From positions 1,705 to 15,161 of the forward strand of contig CARUOB010000045.1 of NCBI GenBank assembly GCA_949076555.1: 13,457 bases of DNA, written 5' to 3'. Origin of the DNA: an uncultured Lachnospiraceae bacterium. GTDB taxonomy: Bacteria > Bacillota > Clostridia > Lachnospirales > Lachnospiraceae. The notes under the pieces are model-generated. The model made no database searches and had not been told where the DNA came from. It worked only from the letters and a program-made list of their open reading frames with translations. This document shows positions 1 to 6,955 of the stretch, in pieces (position 1 is the first letter of the stretch; each line of letters begins with the position of its first letter). A program made the translations under genes and the position numbers.

Positions 1-600
1 ATCTGTTTTATTTTCAAATTCTTCTACACCAGAGGGTTCGTGTTTGACACGGTTCTCCAGTGGTGCGGATTTCAGTTAGACAATCTTCCTTATTGGTTGA
101 AAGACCAGAGTATTAATAATATATCCCTTGTGGGCACGTCCGTGTGGCGTTATTTCGGACAGAATATGGTGCTCTTTATCGGCGCCATCATGTCGGTGGA
201 TGCCGAGCTGTATGAGGCGGCGATGCTTGACGGCGCCAACCGGCTTGAACAGTTCCGCTACATTATTCTGCCGAGCATCAAGACCATCGTAACGTTGAAC
301 GTGATCCTGTCCATCACCGGCTCCTTGAGCGCGTTCGAGCCGCCTTATGTCATCACAAGCGGCGCCAACGGAACGGGCACTTATTTCGTGGTAATGAACG
401 AGATTGCGCATACCCAGCAAAAAGTAGGTCTGGCTTCGGCCATGGCGGTGGTGCTGCTGCTGATCATCTTTGCGGCCACGATTTTACAGAAACTCTTCTT
501 TAAATATGTGTTCAGGAGCGCGGAGGACGAGGATTTCGGCGCGGCAAAGAAGCGTGAAAAACAGCTTGCGAGATACGCGGCTAGAAAGGCGGGCAGATAA
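1..600 (+). CDS. Sugar ABC transporter permease, MalF/UgpA type (5' truncated by window)
   Basis: Inner-membrane permease subunit of a CUT1-type (oligosaccharide) ABC importer. The frame is open from base 1 and ends at TAA 598-600, so only about the last 199 residues of a usual ~300 are here. The cytoplasmic EAA loop that docks the ATPase is clear at about nt 211-280: EAAMLDGANRLEQFRYIILP. Hydrophobic segments lie on both sides (around MVLFIGAIM and MAVVLLLIIFAATIL), and the C-terminus is a basic tail rich in Lys and Arg. The stop codon abuts the ATG of the next permease, so the two are co-transcribed and probably translationally coupled; they should form a heterodimeric channel. Family is certain from the EAA loop. 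The substrate (beta-manno-oligosaccharides) is inferred from the epimerase and GH130 genes downstream. The ATPase is not in the window; such importers often use a shared MsmK-type ATPase encoded elsewhere. Confidence 0.93.
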   Translation: MCFIFKFFYTRGFVFDTVLQWCGFQLDNLPYWLKDQSINNISLVGTSVWRYFGQNMVLFIGAIMSVDAELYEAAMLDGANRLEQFRYIILPSIKTIVTLNVILSITGSLSAFEPPYVITSGANGTGTYFVVMNEIAHTQQKVGLASAMAVVLLLIIFAATILQKLFFKYVFRSAEDEDFGAAKKREKQLARYAARKAGR

Positions 601-1449
601 ATGACGACATTGCAGAAAATCGTACACTATTTAGCAATTGTACTTAAATATTTGTCACTTGTGTTTTTTTCCTTCATGGCGGTACTGCCGGTCGTTTCCT
701 GTGTGATTACGGCGTTTAAGTCGGAGGAGGAGTACCAGAATACGAATGTCATGACCCTGCCCCAAAGCTGGCTGAATGTGGATAACTTTTTACAGGCTTT
801 TGACAGGGCGAATATGGGCCGGGCGTTTATCAATTCGACCATTATTCTGGTGAGTGTGCTGGTTGTTTCGGTGCTGGTGGGCACTTCCCTTGCTTACATC
901 CTGAACCGCTTTAAGTTTCCGGGCAACGGTCTGATCCGGAACCTGTTTCTGTTTGCGACGCTCCTTCCGGGCATCGCCATGCAGATCGCGGTTTACGGGA
1001 TCATGGATTCCTTAAACTTCATAAACTCCCTGCCGGGTTACATTATTATGATGTGCGGCACGGACGTTATTTCGATCTATATTTACATTCAGTTTTTTGA
1101 GAACATAAGCGTGTCGCTGGATGAATCGGCGATCATCGACGGGGCGTCCTACTTTACGATTTATCATAAGATTCTTTTGCCCCTGTTAAAACCCGCCATC
1201 GTGACGTCGTGTATCTTAAAAGGCGTTGGCACTTACAACGAGTATTACTGCGCGAACCTGTATTTACAGAACAAGAAGCTGCTGCCCACCGTGGCCACCA
1301 GCCTTTACACCTTTGTGGGTCCGCTGGGAAGCAAGTACAATCTGATCTGCGCAGGCGTGATTATATCCCTGCTTCCGGCGCTGATCGTGTTCGTCCTGTT
1401 CCAGAAGCAGATTTACAGCGGCATGACCGCCGGGTCCGTCAAAGGATAG
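601..1449 (+). CDS. Sugar ABC transporter permease, MalG type
   Basis: Second integral-membrane subunit of the same CUT1 importer, 282 aa, a normal full length for MalG-like proteins. Membrane segments are visible near residues 13-38, 78-100, 112-135, 145-165 and 250-268. The EAA loop is at residues 175-198 (ESAIIDGASYFTIYHKILLP), with the invariant Gly at 181. The ATG follows the previous stop codon with no gap, so translation is likely coupled; no separate strong ribosome binding site is evident. It should pair with the upstream permease. An 89-bp gap separates it from the epimerase gene with no obvious terminator, so the operon probably continues. Specificity for beta-1,4-manno-oligosaccharides is inferred from gene context only. 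Confidence 0.95.
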   Translation: MTTLQKIVHYLAIVLKYLSLVFFSFMAVLPVVSCVITAFKSEEEYQNTNVMTLPQSWLNVDNFLQAFDRANMGRAFINSTIILVSVLVVSVLVGTSLAYILNRFKFPGNGLIRNLFLFATLLPGIAMQIAVYGIMDSLNFINSLPGYIIMMCGTDVISIYIYIQFFENISVSLDESAIIDGASYFTIYHKILLPLLKPAIVTSCILKGVGTYNEYYCANLYLQNKKLLPTVATSLYTFVGPLGSKYNLICAGVIISLLPALIVFVLFQKQIYSGMTAGSVKG

Positions 1450-1538
1450 GAAAGTCCGCTTTCTGCGAAACAGGAAGCAAACGGCGGGCCAAATGTATAT
1501 GCGGGTATCAGGAGAATTACAGAGGAGGATTGCCAATC

Positions 1539-2708
1539 ATGATGGGGGAAGAGATCAAAAGCCATTTGACAGACTGCATCATCCCTTTCTGGAAAGGGCT
1601 TCGGGATGATGAGAACGGCGGCTTTGTGGGCTACATGGATTATGACCTGAAACGGGACGAAAAGGCGGTGAAGGGCTGTATCTTAAACAGCCGGATTATT
1701 TGGTTTTTCGCAAATGCTTACATGACGCTTCAGGACGAGTCGCTGCTTGACGAGGCGCGGCACGGTTACGAATTTATGAAAAAATTCTGCGTGGATCAGG
1801 AGAGGGGCGGTGTGTACTGGTCCGTACGCCATGACGGCACACCGGAGGACACCACGAAGCACACGTACAACCAGGCGTTTTCCATCTATGCGCTTTCTTC
1901 TTATTACGATGCGTCGAAGGATGGGAGTGCGCTGGAGCTGGCTATGGAGCTGTTCCATATCATCGAGGAGCGGTGCATGGACGAGGTTGGCTACAAGGAG
2001 GCGTTTGACAGGGCGTTTCACGAGATCGAGAACGACAAGCTCTCGGAGAACGGCGTGATTGCGGATAAAACCATGAACACCCTGCTCCACGTGTTCGAGG
2101 CGTACACGGAGCTTTTCAGGGTCAGCGGGGATGAGGCGGTGAGGGAGAGGCTTATGTGGATTCTCGACACCATCGCGGAAAAGATTTATAACCCCAAGCT
2201 GCACAGGCAGGAAGTATTTTTTGACCGGGAGATGCACACGATTCTGGATCTGCATTCCTACGGGCATGATATCGAGACGGCATGGCTGATCAGAAGAGGA
2301 ACGGATGTACTAGGGGATGATACCTACGCGGAGAAGATGCTGCCGATTATACTTGACCTGACTGGTCAAGTATATCGGACAGCCTTCGACGGAAAGTCCC
2401 TTGCCAACGAGTGCGAGAGAGGTGTGGTGGATGAAAACCGCATCTGGTGGGTGCAGGCGGAGGCGCTGGTGGGCTTTTTGAACGGATACCAGCTTGCGCC
2501 GGAGCACACGGAGTATCTGGAAGCGGCGAGAGCCGAGTGGGCGTTTATCAAGGATCATGTGATCGATAAGCGGCCCGGTTCCGAGTGGTTCTGGGATGTG
2601 AATAAGGACGGGGAGTCCGTCAGCGGGAAACCGATTGTGGAGCCCTGGAAGTGCCCGTACCATAACGGGAGGATGTGTCTGGAAGTCATTAAAAGAGGGA
2701 TTGACTGA
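1539..2708 (+). CDS. Cellobiose 2-epimerase (AGE family), likely acting on mannobiose
   Basis: Cytoplasmic N-acylglucosamine 2-epimerase family protein, 389 aa, the same length I recall for Ruminococcus albus cellobiose 2-epimerase (EC 5.1.3.11). These enzymes interconvert the reducing-end glucose and mannose of beta-1,4 disaccharides, for example mannobiose to mannosylglucose. Known catalytic and binding positions line up: Arg52 (LNSRIIWFF), His184 (NTLLHVFEAY), general acid/base His243 (SYGHDIETAW) and His375 (CPYHNGRMC). Trp-rich stretches typical of the (alpha/alpha)6 barrel are present (RIWWVQAEA, EWFWDV). The start is the first of two adjacent ATGs, placed by GAGGAGG at about 1522-1528. 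The open frame runs back to 1209 inside the permease gene, but that extension has no support. Neighbours are importer permeases and two GH130 phosphorylases, which fits mannobiose epimerisation feeding mannosylglucose phosphorylase. Confidence 0.93.
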   Translation: MMGEEIKSHLTDCIIPFWKGLRDDENGGFVGYMDYDLKRDEKAVKGCILNSRIIWFFANAYMTLQDESLLDEARHGYEFMKKFCVDQERGGVYWSVRHDGTPEDTTKHTYNQAFSIYALSSYYDASKDGSALELAMELFHIIEERCMDEVGYKEAFDRAFHEIENDKLSENGVIADKTMNTLLHVFEAYTELFRVSGDEAVRERLMWILDTIAEKIYNPKLHRQEVFFDREMHTILDLHSYGHDIETAWLIRRGTDVLGDDTYAEKMLPIILDLTGQVYRTAFDGKSLANECERGVVDENRIWWVQAEALVGFLNGYQLAPEHTEYLEAARAEWAFIKDHVIDKRPGSEWFWDVNKDGESVSGKPIVEPWKCPYHNGRMCLEVIKRGID

Positions 2709-2727
2709 AGTGGTTAGTGTTGCGGAC

Positions 2728-2880
2728 GCGGGAGCAGACACGGCTATCTACGTCGCCGCGCTCCCGCTCGGCAAAAAGACGCAGCGGACACTAAGCTCGT
2801 GAGTTGCGGGGCAACTCAAGACCTCGCCAAGTGCCGGCGTTTTTTGACGGGCTTCTTAAGATAACCGTGTCCGCTCCCGC
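2728..2880. repeat. Intergenic palindromic element with ~22-bp inverted ends
   Basis: This non-coding element fills most of the 276-bp gap between the epimerase and the first GH130 gene. The left arm 2728-2749 (GCGGGAGCAGACACGG then CTATCT) is the reverse complement of 2859-2880 except at two positions. Both mismatches would be G-U wobbles in a minus-strand transcript, so that RNA could pair along all 22 positions. A third copy of the outer 8-mer (GCTCCCGC) lies inside at 2760-2767, and a perfect 7-bp hairpin is at 2801-2817. TGGTTA occurs at 2711-2716 and again right after the right arm at 2881-2886, a possible but weak target duplication. It could be a MITE/REP-like repeat or a structured RNA that tunes expression within the operon. 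I see no U-run typical of a terminator. Confidence 0.6.
2801..2817. other. Perfect 7-bp hairpin inside the palindromic element
   Basis: GAGTTGC (2801-2807) and GCAACTC (2811-2817) pair perfectly around a GGG loop. It sits in the middle of the larger inverted-repeat element and is flanked by an imperfect CACTAAGC/GCCAAGTG pair (2789-2796 with 2826-2833), suggesting a nested stem. No T-run follows immediately, so it is not a convincing intrinsic terminator. Confidence 0.55.
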
Positions 2881-2984
2881 TGGTTATCGGCAATGTTCAC
2901 AGCACAAAGAAATGTATTCGTGTAATGACAGGAAGAGAATGACTTTCAGACAAGGGATAAATAAAAAGAAAAAAGGAGGAAAAG

Positions 2985-4157
2985 GTGAGTATGCTGCATC
3001 CACAGTATTACGTGGAATTAGAAAAATATAATAAGCTGATCGGGAGAAAGAATGTAAAGTCGGACGACTATAACGGGATTTACGACCGGTATCAGTATCC
3101 GGTTTTGACGAGGGAGCATATTCCGCTGTATTGGCGGTATGACTTAAACCCGGAGACGAACCCTTACTTCATGGAGCGCCTTGGCGTCAACGCGGTGATG
3201 AACTCGGGGGCCATCGAGCTGGACGGGAAATATTATCTGGTGGCCAGAATCGAGGGAAATGACAGAAAATCTTTCTTCGGCGTGGCGGAGAGCGACAATG
3301 GGATCGACGGTTTTAAATTCTGGGATTATCCGATCCTTCTGCCGGACACCTGCCCGGAGGAGACGAACGTCTACGATATGCGCCTGACGAAACACGAGGA
3401 CGGCTATATTTACGGCGTGTTCTGCTCCGAGAGCAAGGACACCACGGTGAACGACCTGTCCGCGGCGGTGGCGGCGGCCGGCATCGTGCGGACGAAGGAT
3501 TTAAAGAACTGGGAGAGACTGCCCAATCTGGTGACGAAGCGCTCTCCCCAGCAGAGAAACGTGGTGCTGCACCCGGAGTTTGTGGACGGCAAGTACGCCT
3601 TTTACACAAGGCCTATGGACGACTTTATTGAGACAGGGTCGGGCGGCGGCATCGGCTTCGGACTGTGCGACGATATCACCCACGCGGTGGTGGACGAGGA
3701 GAAGATGACCTCCATCCGCAGATACCATACCATCACCGAGGCGAAGAACGGTGCGGGCGCGCCGCCGATCCGGACAGACAAGGGCTGGATCCACATTGCC
3801 CACGGCGTGCGCAACACGGCGGCAGGGCTGCGCTATGTGATCTACGCGTTTGCCACGGATTTAAAAGATCCTTCCAGGGTGATCGCGGAGCCTTCCGGCA
3901 TGTTGATTGGCCCGAGAAACTGGGAGCGGGTGGGCGACGTGTCCAACGTGGTGTTCACAAACGGCGCCATCGCGAAGGATAACGGCGAGGTGTATATCTA
4001 CTATGCGGCCAGCGATACGAGAATGCATGTGGCAGCGACGACCATCGACAAGCTGACAGACTATGTGTTCCACACGCCAGGCGATCCTTACCGCTCCGTG
4101 GAGTGTGTGGCCCAGAGGTGTGAGTTTATTAAGAAAAATCTGGAATTTTTATCCTAA
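2985..4157 (+). CDS. GH130 4-O-beta-D-mannosyl-D-glucose phosphorylase (GH130_1 type)
   Basis: Cytoplasmic glycoside phosphorylase predicted to split mannosyl-beta-1,4-glucose with phosphate into mannose-1-phosphate and glucose (EC 2.4.1.281 activity). It is 390 aa from the GTG, matching characterised mannosylglucose phosphorylases of about 390 aa. GH130 five-bladed propeller signatures include RIEGNDRKSFFGVAESDNG near residues 89-107, the catalytic-Asp motif VYDMRL with Asp131, and a phosphate-pocket region around RNVVLHPEF. Asp131 matches the number I recall for the Bacteroides fragilis enzyme. Start choice: AGGAGG at 2974-2979 is 5 nt before GTG 2985 and 11 nt before ATG 2991, so the GTG is slightly favoured; the ATG would give 388 aa. 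It lies between the epimerase that makes its substrate and a second GH130. Subfamily assignment is from sequence character and context. Confidence 0.9.
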   Translation: MSMLHPQYYVELEKYNKLIGRKNVKSDDYNGIYDRYQYPVLTREHIPLYWRYDLNPETNPYFMERLGVNAVMNSGAIELDGKYYLVARIEGNDRKSFFGVAESDNGIDGFKFWDYPILLPDTCPEETNVYDMRLTKHEDGYIYGVFCSESKDTTVNDLSAAVAAAGIVRTKDLKNWERLPNLVTKRSPQQRNVVLHPEFVDGKYAFYTRPMDDFIETGSGGGIGFGLCDDITHAVVDEEKMTSIRRYHTITEAKNGAGAPPIRTDKGWIHIAHGVRNTAAGLRYVIYAFATDLKDPSRVIAEPSGMLIGPRNWERVGDVSNVVFTNGAIAKDNGEVYIYYAASDTRMHVAATTIDKLTDYVFHTPGDPYRSVECVAQRCEFIKKNLEFLS

Positions 4158-4259
4158 CAGTTCAGCCGGAGCAGTAGTTGGCAGACAGATAACGCGGATG
4201 GCGCGGTCTTGCGAATGGCGTGTGCTGAACGACAGACAATGAAAATGGAGGAAGAGAAA

Positions 4260-5282
4260 ATGAGTGAAGTAAAAATGATCAGCCCTGTTGTGAGGAATGT
4301 GCCTTGGCAGGAGAAGCCGGAGGGACTGACCGGTGCGCCGATCTGGAGATACAGCGAGAACCCGATCATCGGCAGAAATCCGGTGGAGGGCGTTGCCAGA
4401 ATTTTTAACAGCGCGGTGATGCCTTACGGCGACGCGTTCATCGGCGTGTTCCGAGGGGAACAGACAAACGGCATCCCGTATATTTATCTGGGCCACAGCA
4501 AGGATGCGATCCACTGGGAGTTTGAGAAGGAGAAGATTCCTTTTAAGGATGAGGAGGGCAACGACTTTATGCCGGTATACGCATACGACCCCCGTCTGGT
4601 GAAGGTGGAGGACACCTACTATATTATCTGGTGTCAGGATTTTTACGGGGCCTCCATCGGTATGGCGAAAACCACGGATTTTAAGACGTTTACGAGAATT
4701 GAGAATCCGTTCATTCCCTTTAACAGAAACGCGGTGCTGTTTCCGAGAAAGATAAACGGCAAGTATATGCTCTTAAGCCGTCCTTCCGATTCCGGGCACA
4801 CGCCCTTTGGCGATATCTTCTTAAGCGAAAGCCCGGATATGGTGTACTGGGGGAAACACAGGCATGTGATGGGTAGAAGTTCCGAGTGGTGGGAGTCCGT
4901 CAAGATCGGCGGCGGCGCGGCGCCCATTGAGACCACGGAGGGCTGGCTTTTGTTCTACCACGGCGTGACCGGCACCTGCAACGGTCTGGTGTACTCCATC
5001 GGCGGCGCGATATTGGACATCGACAATCCGTCCAAAGTGCTGTACCGCTGTGAGAACTTCCTGCTGACCCCGGAGGAGTGGTACGAGGAGAGAGGCTTCG
5101 TTCCCAACGTGTGCTTCCCATGCGCCACCATTCATGACTCCGAGAGCGGCAAGATCGCGCTCTACTACGGTTGTGCGGACAGCTATGTGGGACTGGCGTT
5201 CACAAACCTTTCCGAGATCGTGGATTACATCAAAGAGCACAGCCATACCACAGAGTCCGATACGGAAATCGGGATCAGATAA
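4260..5282 (+). CDS. GH130 beta-1,4-manno-oligosaccharide phosphorylase (GH130_2 type)
   Basis: Second cytoplasmic GH130 enzyme, 340 aa, the shorter size class typical of subfamily 2 (R. albus RaMP2-like, EC 2.4.1.319). It is predicted to remove mannose-1-phosphate from the non-reducing end of manno-oligosaccharides. Visible signatures are FRGEQTNGIPYIYLGHS (residues 64-80), the catalytic-Asp motif YAYDPRL with Asp110, RNAVLFPRKINGKY and KIGGGAAPIETTEGWLLFYH. The start is ATG 4260, preceded by GGAGG at 4247-4251 with an 8-nt gap; the frame stays open back to about 4209, but that part does not resemble GH130. The 102-bp gap from the first GH130 gene holds a 7-bp inverted repeat (GTTCAGC 4160-4166 / GCTGAAC 4224-4230). 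The two phosphorylases should act in sequence: this one trims longer chains, the first finishes the epimerised disaccharide. Confidence 0.9.
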   Translation: MSEVKMISPVVRNVPWQEKPEGLTGAPIWRYSENPIIGRNPVEGVARIFNSAVMPYGDAFIGVFRGEQTNGIPYIYLGHSKDAIHWEFEKEKIPFKDEEGNDFMPVYAYDPRLVKVEDTYYIIWCQDFYGASIGMAKTTDFKTFTRIENPFIPFNRNAVLFPRKINGKYMLLSRPSDSGHTPFGDIFLSESPDMVYWGKHRHVMGRSSEWWESVKIGGGAAPIETTEGWLLFYHGVTGTCNGLVYSIGGAILDIDNPSKVLYRCENFLLTPEEWYEERGFVPNVCFPCATIHDSESGKIALYYGCADSYVGLAFTNLSEIVDYIKEHSHTTESDTEIGIR

Positions 5283-5366
5283 AAGGATTCTGCGCGGGAA
5301 AACTGTCTGTGGGATCTGATGGTGCGGATCCGGAAAAACAGGAAATGGAAATAGAAAAAGGGAAAG

Positions 5367-5473
5367 GGGGCTGTCGCATTAAGAATGATATGCTCCCTTC
5401 TAAGTGACAAGTTTTTATTATTTCTCTTGTCTACCTAGAAGGGAGCATATCAATTCGTTAAAGCGACAGCCCC
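5367..5473. repeat. 107-bp hairpin MITE-like element with GGGGCTGTCGC ends
   Basis: Nearly the whole element is one inverted repeat. The left arm 5367-5411 starts GGGGCTGTCGCATTAAG and continues through GATATGCTCCCTTCTA to GACAAG. The right arm 5426-5473 is its reverse complement with a few indels and mismatches, leaving a 14-nt AT-rich loop (5412-5425). There is no reading frame inside. The same terminal sequence recurs at 6909-6947, so it is a dispersed repeat and not a private terminator. The GGGGCTGT type of terminus resembles transposon ends in Clostridia, but I cannot name the parent family. It could still terminate the mannan operon in practice, since the stem is very strong, but no long T-run follows. 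The stretch 5283-5366 between the GH130 stop and this element shows nothing recognisable. Confidence 0.7.
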
Positions 5474-5497
5474 TTGTTAACTTAGAATGAGGATTTA

Positions 5498-5706
5498 GAA
5501 TTTCCGCCCGGCGGAAAAGATTAGAAACAATCACTATATTTTTGAGACAGTACGCAAAGAAAACGGAAATTCAGAAATTATTCTGTGTGGTATGGGAGCC
5601 GCCAGGGACTTTCTTAAACTGTTAAATCATAGGCGATTGCCCATATTCAATTCTTTATGTAGGGGAGGCGGCTTTCACAAGCCTAAAGTCCAGTAAGCTA
5701 CAGTTT
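5498..5706. ncRNA. Possible structured RNA region rich in inverted repeats
   Basis: This non-coding stretch between the MITE-like element and the rpn stop carries an unusual number of complementary segments. GAATTTCCG 5498-5506 pairs with CGGAAATTC 5564-5572, and competes with a local hairpin TTTCCGC/GCGGAAA (5501-5507/5511-5517). CAGAA-ATTA-TTCTG forms a hairpin at 5572-5585. GGAGCCGCC 5595-5603 pairs with GGCGGCTTT 5667-5675 (two G-U), while GGACTTT 5606-5612 pairs with AAAGTCC 5685-5691. These two helices cross, giving a pseudoknot layout, with GGCGATTGCC (5632-5641) in the loop. AAACTGT 5616-5622 also matches ACAGTTT 5700-5706. I cannot assign an RNA family, and strand is unknown. Single 7-bp matches can arise by chance, so confidence is low. 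Confidence 0.3.
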
Positions 5707-5728
5707 TATGTTCTGTATTTACAATTTC

Positions 5729-6676
5729 CTATGCATTTGCGCATAAAAGGCGTTCCGCTTCTGTGAACTCTTCTTCGGTATAACCGCAGGATATAATTTG
5801 AGCCTTTGTTAAATTAGCCTGAATCATCCTTTCAATAGCATTAAGGCGTTCTTTTTTAACGCCTTCTTCAAAACTTACTTCCTTAATAGCTTCCGACCAA
5901 TTGCACATAGTCTGCATCCTCCCTTCCAGCTCGGTTGTCATTATCATTCCATATTTCTCTGTAAGTATACGTTTCTTTTCCTCCACGCTCGATTTGGAAA
6001 GCAGCTTTTCCAGCATGGAAATTAATACGTTTTGGGAATCTTTTACGGTTTCTCCGTTTCTTACATTGATAATGATGCCCCGCATCAAGTCTATGTCATA
6101 TGGATCTCTCTTATTTCCATAAACGGTATTTCTGTCAAGATATATTTCCTCGATGGAGTCACCGTCTTCATTTTTGTTCAAACATAGCCATATGCTCCGG
6201 ACTTTCTTTAAACTATCATAATCACTATGGTAAAATTCGGCCTGCTTTTGTGCAGAAATCATCCTGGCAAGATAAAATATGATCCTGTTTTCCAAATGAT
6301 ACCCTAGTTTACTGGGATCTGAAGATCTTTGAGCCTCCAAATTAATCAGAAACTTCATTTCTGTTTCCTGATGATATGCAGTAAAACGGATATCAAAGAA
6401 AATTTTTCCCTCTCCGGGAATATTGTCTTCCGTGCTGGATGCGTTTATGCGCCCCATGTTTGAAAGCCCTGCATCCAGTGGCTTTGTCCCGATTTCAATA
6501 TCCGCTCCAATGCTGGCCATAATATCCTCAATCGGCATGTCTTTAAATTCCTGAACGGCATATTTTAAAATCCGAGACAGTATTTGTTTATCTGCAAGCA
6601 GGAATTTAATATTTGTATCATAGGCGCTTGAGTCATGTGTTGCCTCAACCGCCTGTGCTAAATTAGTGTCTGCCAT
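5729..6676 (-). CDS. Rpn family PD-(D/E)XK nuclease / putative transposase
   Basis: 315-aa protein of the recombination-promoting nuclease (Rpn, YhgA-like, PF12784-type) family, widespread in gut Clostridia and often annotated as 'PD-(D/E)XK nuclease family transposase'. E. coli Rpn proteins are DNA endonucleases that stimulate RecA-independent recombination. The nuclease core is visible: FFDIRFTA with Asp95, then KFLINLEAQ with Glu114 and Gln116 (Gln in place of the classical Lys, common in this group), followed by RIIFYLARMISAQ. The C-terminal third is charged and helical (EEGVKKERLNAIERMIQ), ending in a small EEEFTEAERLL helix typical of the family. The start ATG (6674-6676) follows a GAGGAAGG ribosome binding site. 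The gene is visibly AT-richer than its neighbours, is on the opposite strand, and lies between two inverted copies of a repeat end, all suggesting acquisition. No clear terminator is seen after the stop. Confidence 0.85.
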   Translation of the reverse strand: MADTNLAQAVEATHDSSAYDTNIKFLLADKQILSRILKYAVQEFKDMPIEDIMASIGADIEIGTKPLDAGLSNMGRINASSTEDNIPGEGKIFFDIRFTAYHQETEMKFLINLEAQRSSDPSKLGYHLENRIIFYLARMISAQKQAEFYHSDYDSLKKVRSIWLCLNKNEDGDSIEEIYLDRNTVYGNKRDPYDIDLMRGIIINVRNGETVKDSQNVLISMLEKLLSKSSVEEKKRILTEKYGMIMTTELEGRMQTMCNWSEAIKEVSFEEGVKKERLNAIERMIQANLTKAQIISCGYTEEEFTEAERLLCANA

Positions 6677-6752
6677 CTTTATTCCTTCCTCTGTATACGT
6701 TTATCATAGCAAGATTTTCTCAAATCGTAAAAATTCCTGTTGCACTGTTTAT

Positions 6753-6781
6753 ATTATACTTGAATTGCGAGATATTATCAA
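6753..6781 (-). promoter_or_regulatory. Sigma-A-type promoter of the rpn gene
   Basis: On the minus strand, TTGATA (plus 6776-6781) is followed by a 17-bp spacer and a perfect TATAAT (plus 6753-6758). This gives 11 of 12 consensus bases with ideal spacing, about 77 bp upstream of the rpn start codon. The region from 6782 to 6903 beyond it shows no gene or motif I can support. Confidence 0.75.
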
Positions 6782-6903
6782 TGGATTCCGGCTTACAAGA
6801 TGATTGCGCATACACATACAATTACCAGGGCATGCTTTACGTGCGTGGCCAACATCGCCATTTATTTGTTTCCAGATTTTCTTTGAATGTTCTAATCTCC
6901 CAT

Positions 6904-6952
6904 AAAAAGGGGCTGTCGCTTTAACGAATTCTTAGTGCGACAGCCCCTTTTT
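6904..6952. repeat. Minimal palindromic repeat sharing MITE ends
   Basis: A perfect 16-bp inverted repeat, AAAAAGGGGCTGTCGC at 6904-6919 and its complement at 6937-6952, surrounds only 17 nt. Its left half, GGGGCTGTCGCTTTAACGAA and onward, is the same as the right end of the 107-bp element at 5367-5473 in reverse. Its right half (reverse complement GGGGCTGTCGCACTAAGAAT) matches that element's left end with one change. So it looks like the two ends of the element joined with the centre removed. It has the form of a bidirectional terminator, but it lies between two divergent genes, where a terminator is not needed for either. Confidence 0.65.
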
Positions 6953-6955
6953 GGG

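Noticed and set aside
1209..1538. Upstream extension of the epimerase frame into the permease gene
   Set aside because: It overlaps the well-supported permease in another frame, its translation is unlike any epimerase N-terminus, and a strong ribosome binding site sits just before ATG 1539.
2804..3031. Short open frame in the epimerase-GH130 gap
   Set aside because: It crosses the palindromic element and the GH130 ribosome binding site, and has no start signal or recognisable protein character.
5171..5407. Short plus-strand open frame running into the hairpin element
   Set aside because: It overlaps the GH130 3' end out of frame and then the palindrome, with no independent support.
6782..6903. 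Possible gene fragment (translation includes ANIAIYLFPDF)
   Set aside because: Too short and stop-interrupted to link to any family; treated as non-coding spacer.
6904..6952. Bidirectional intrinsic terminator
   Set aside because: The stem and flanking A/T runs have that form, but both neighbouring genes start here and point away from it, and its ends match a dispersed repeat. Repeat origin is the better reading, although termination of stray transcripts is possible.
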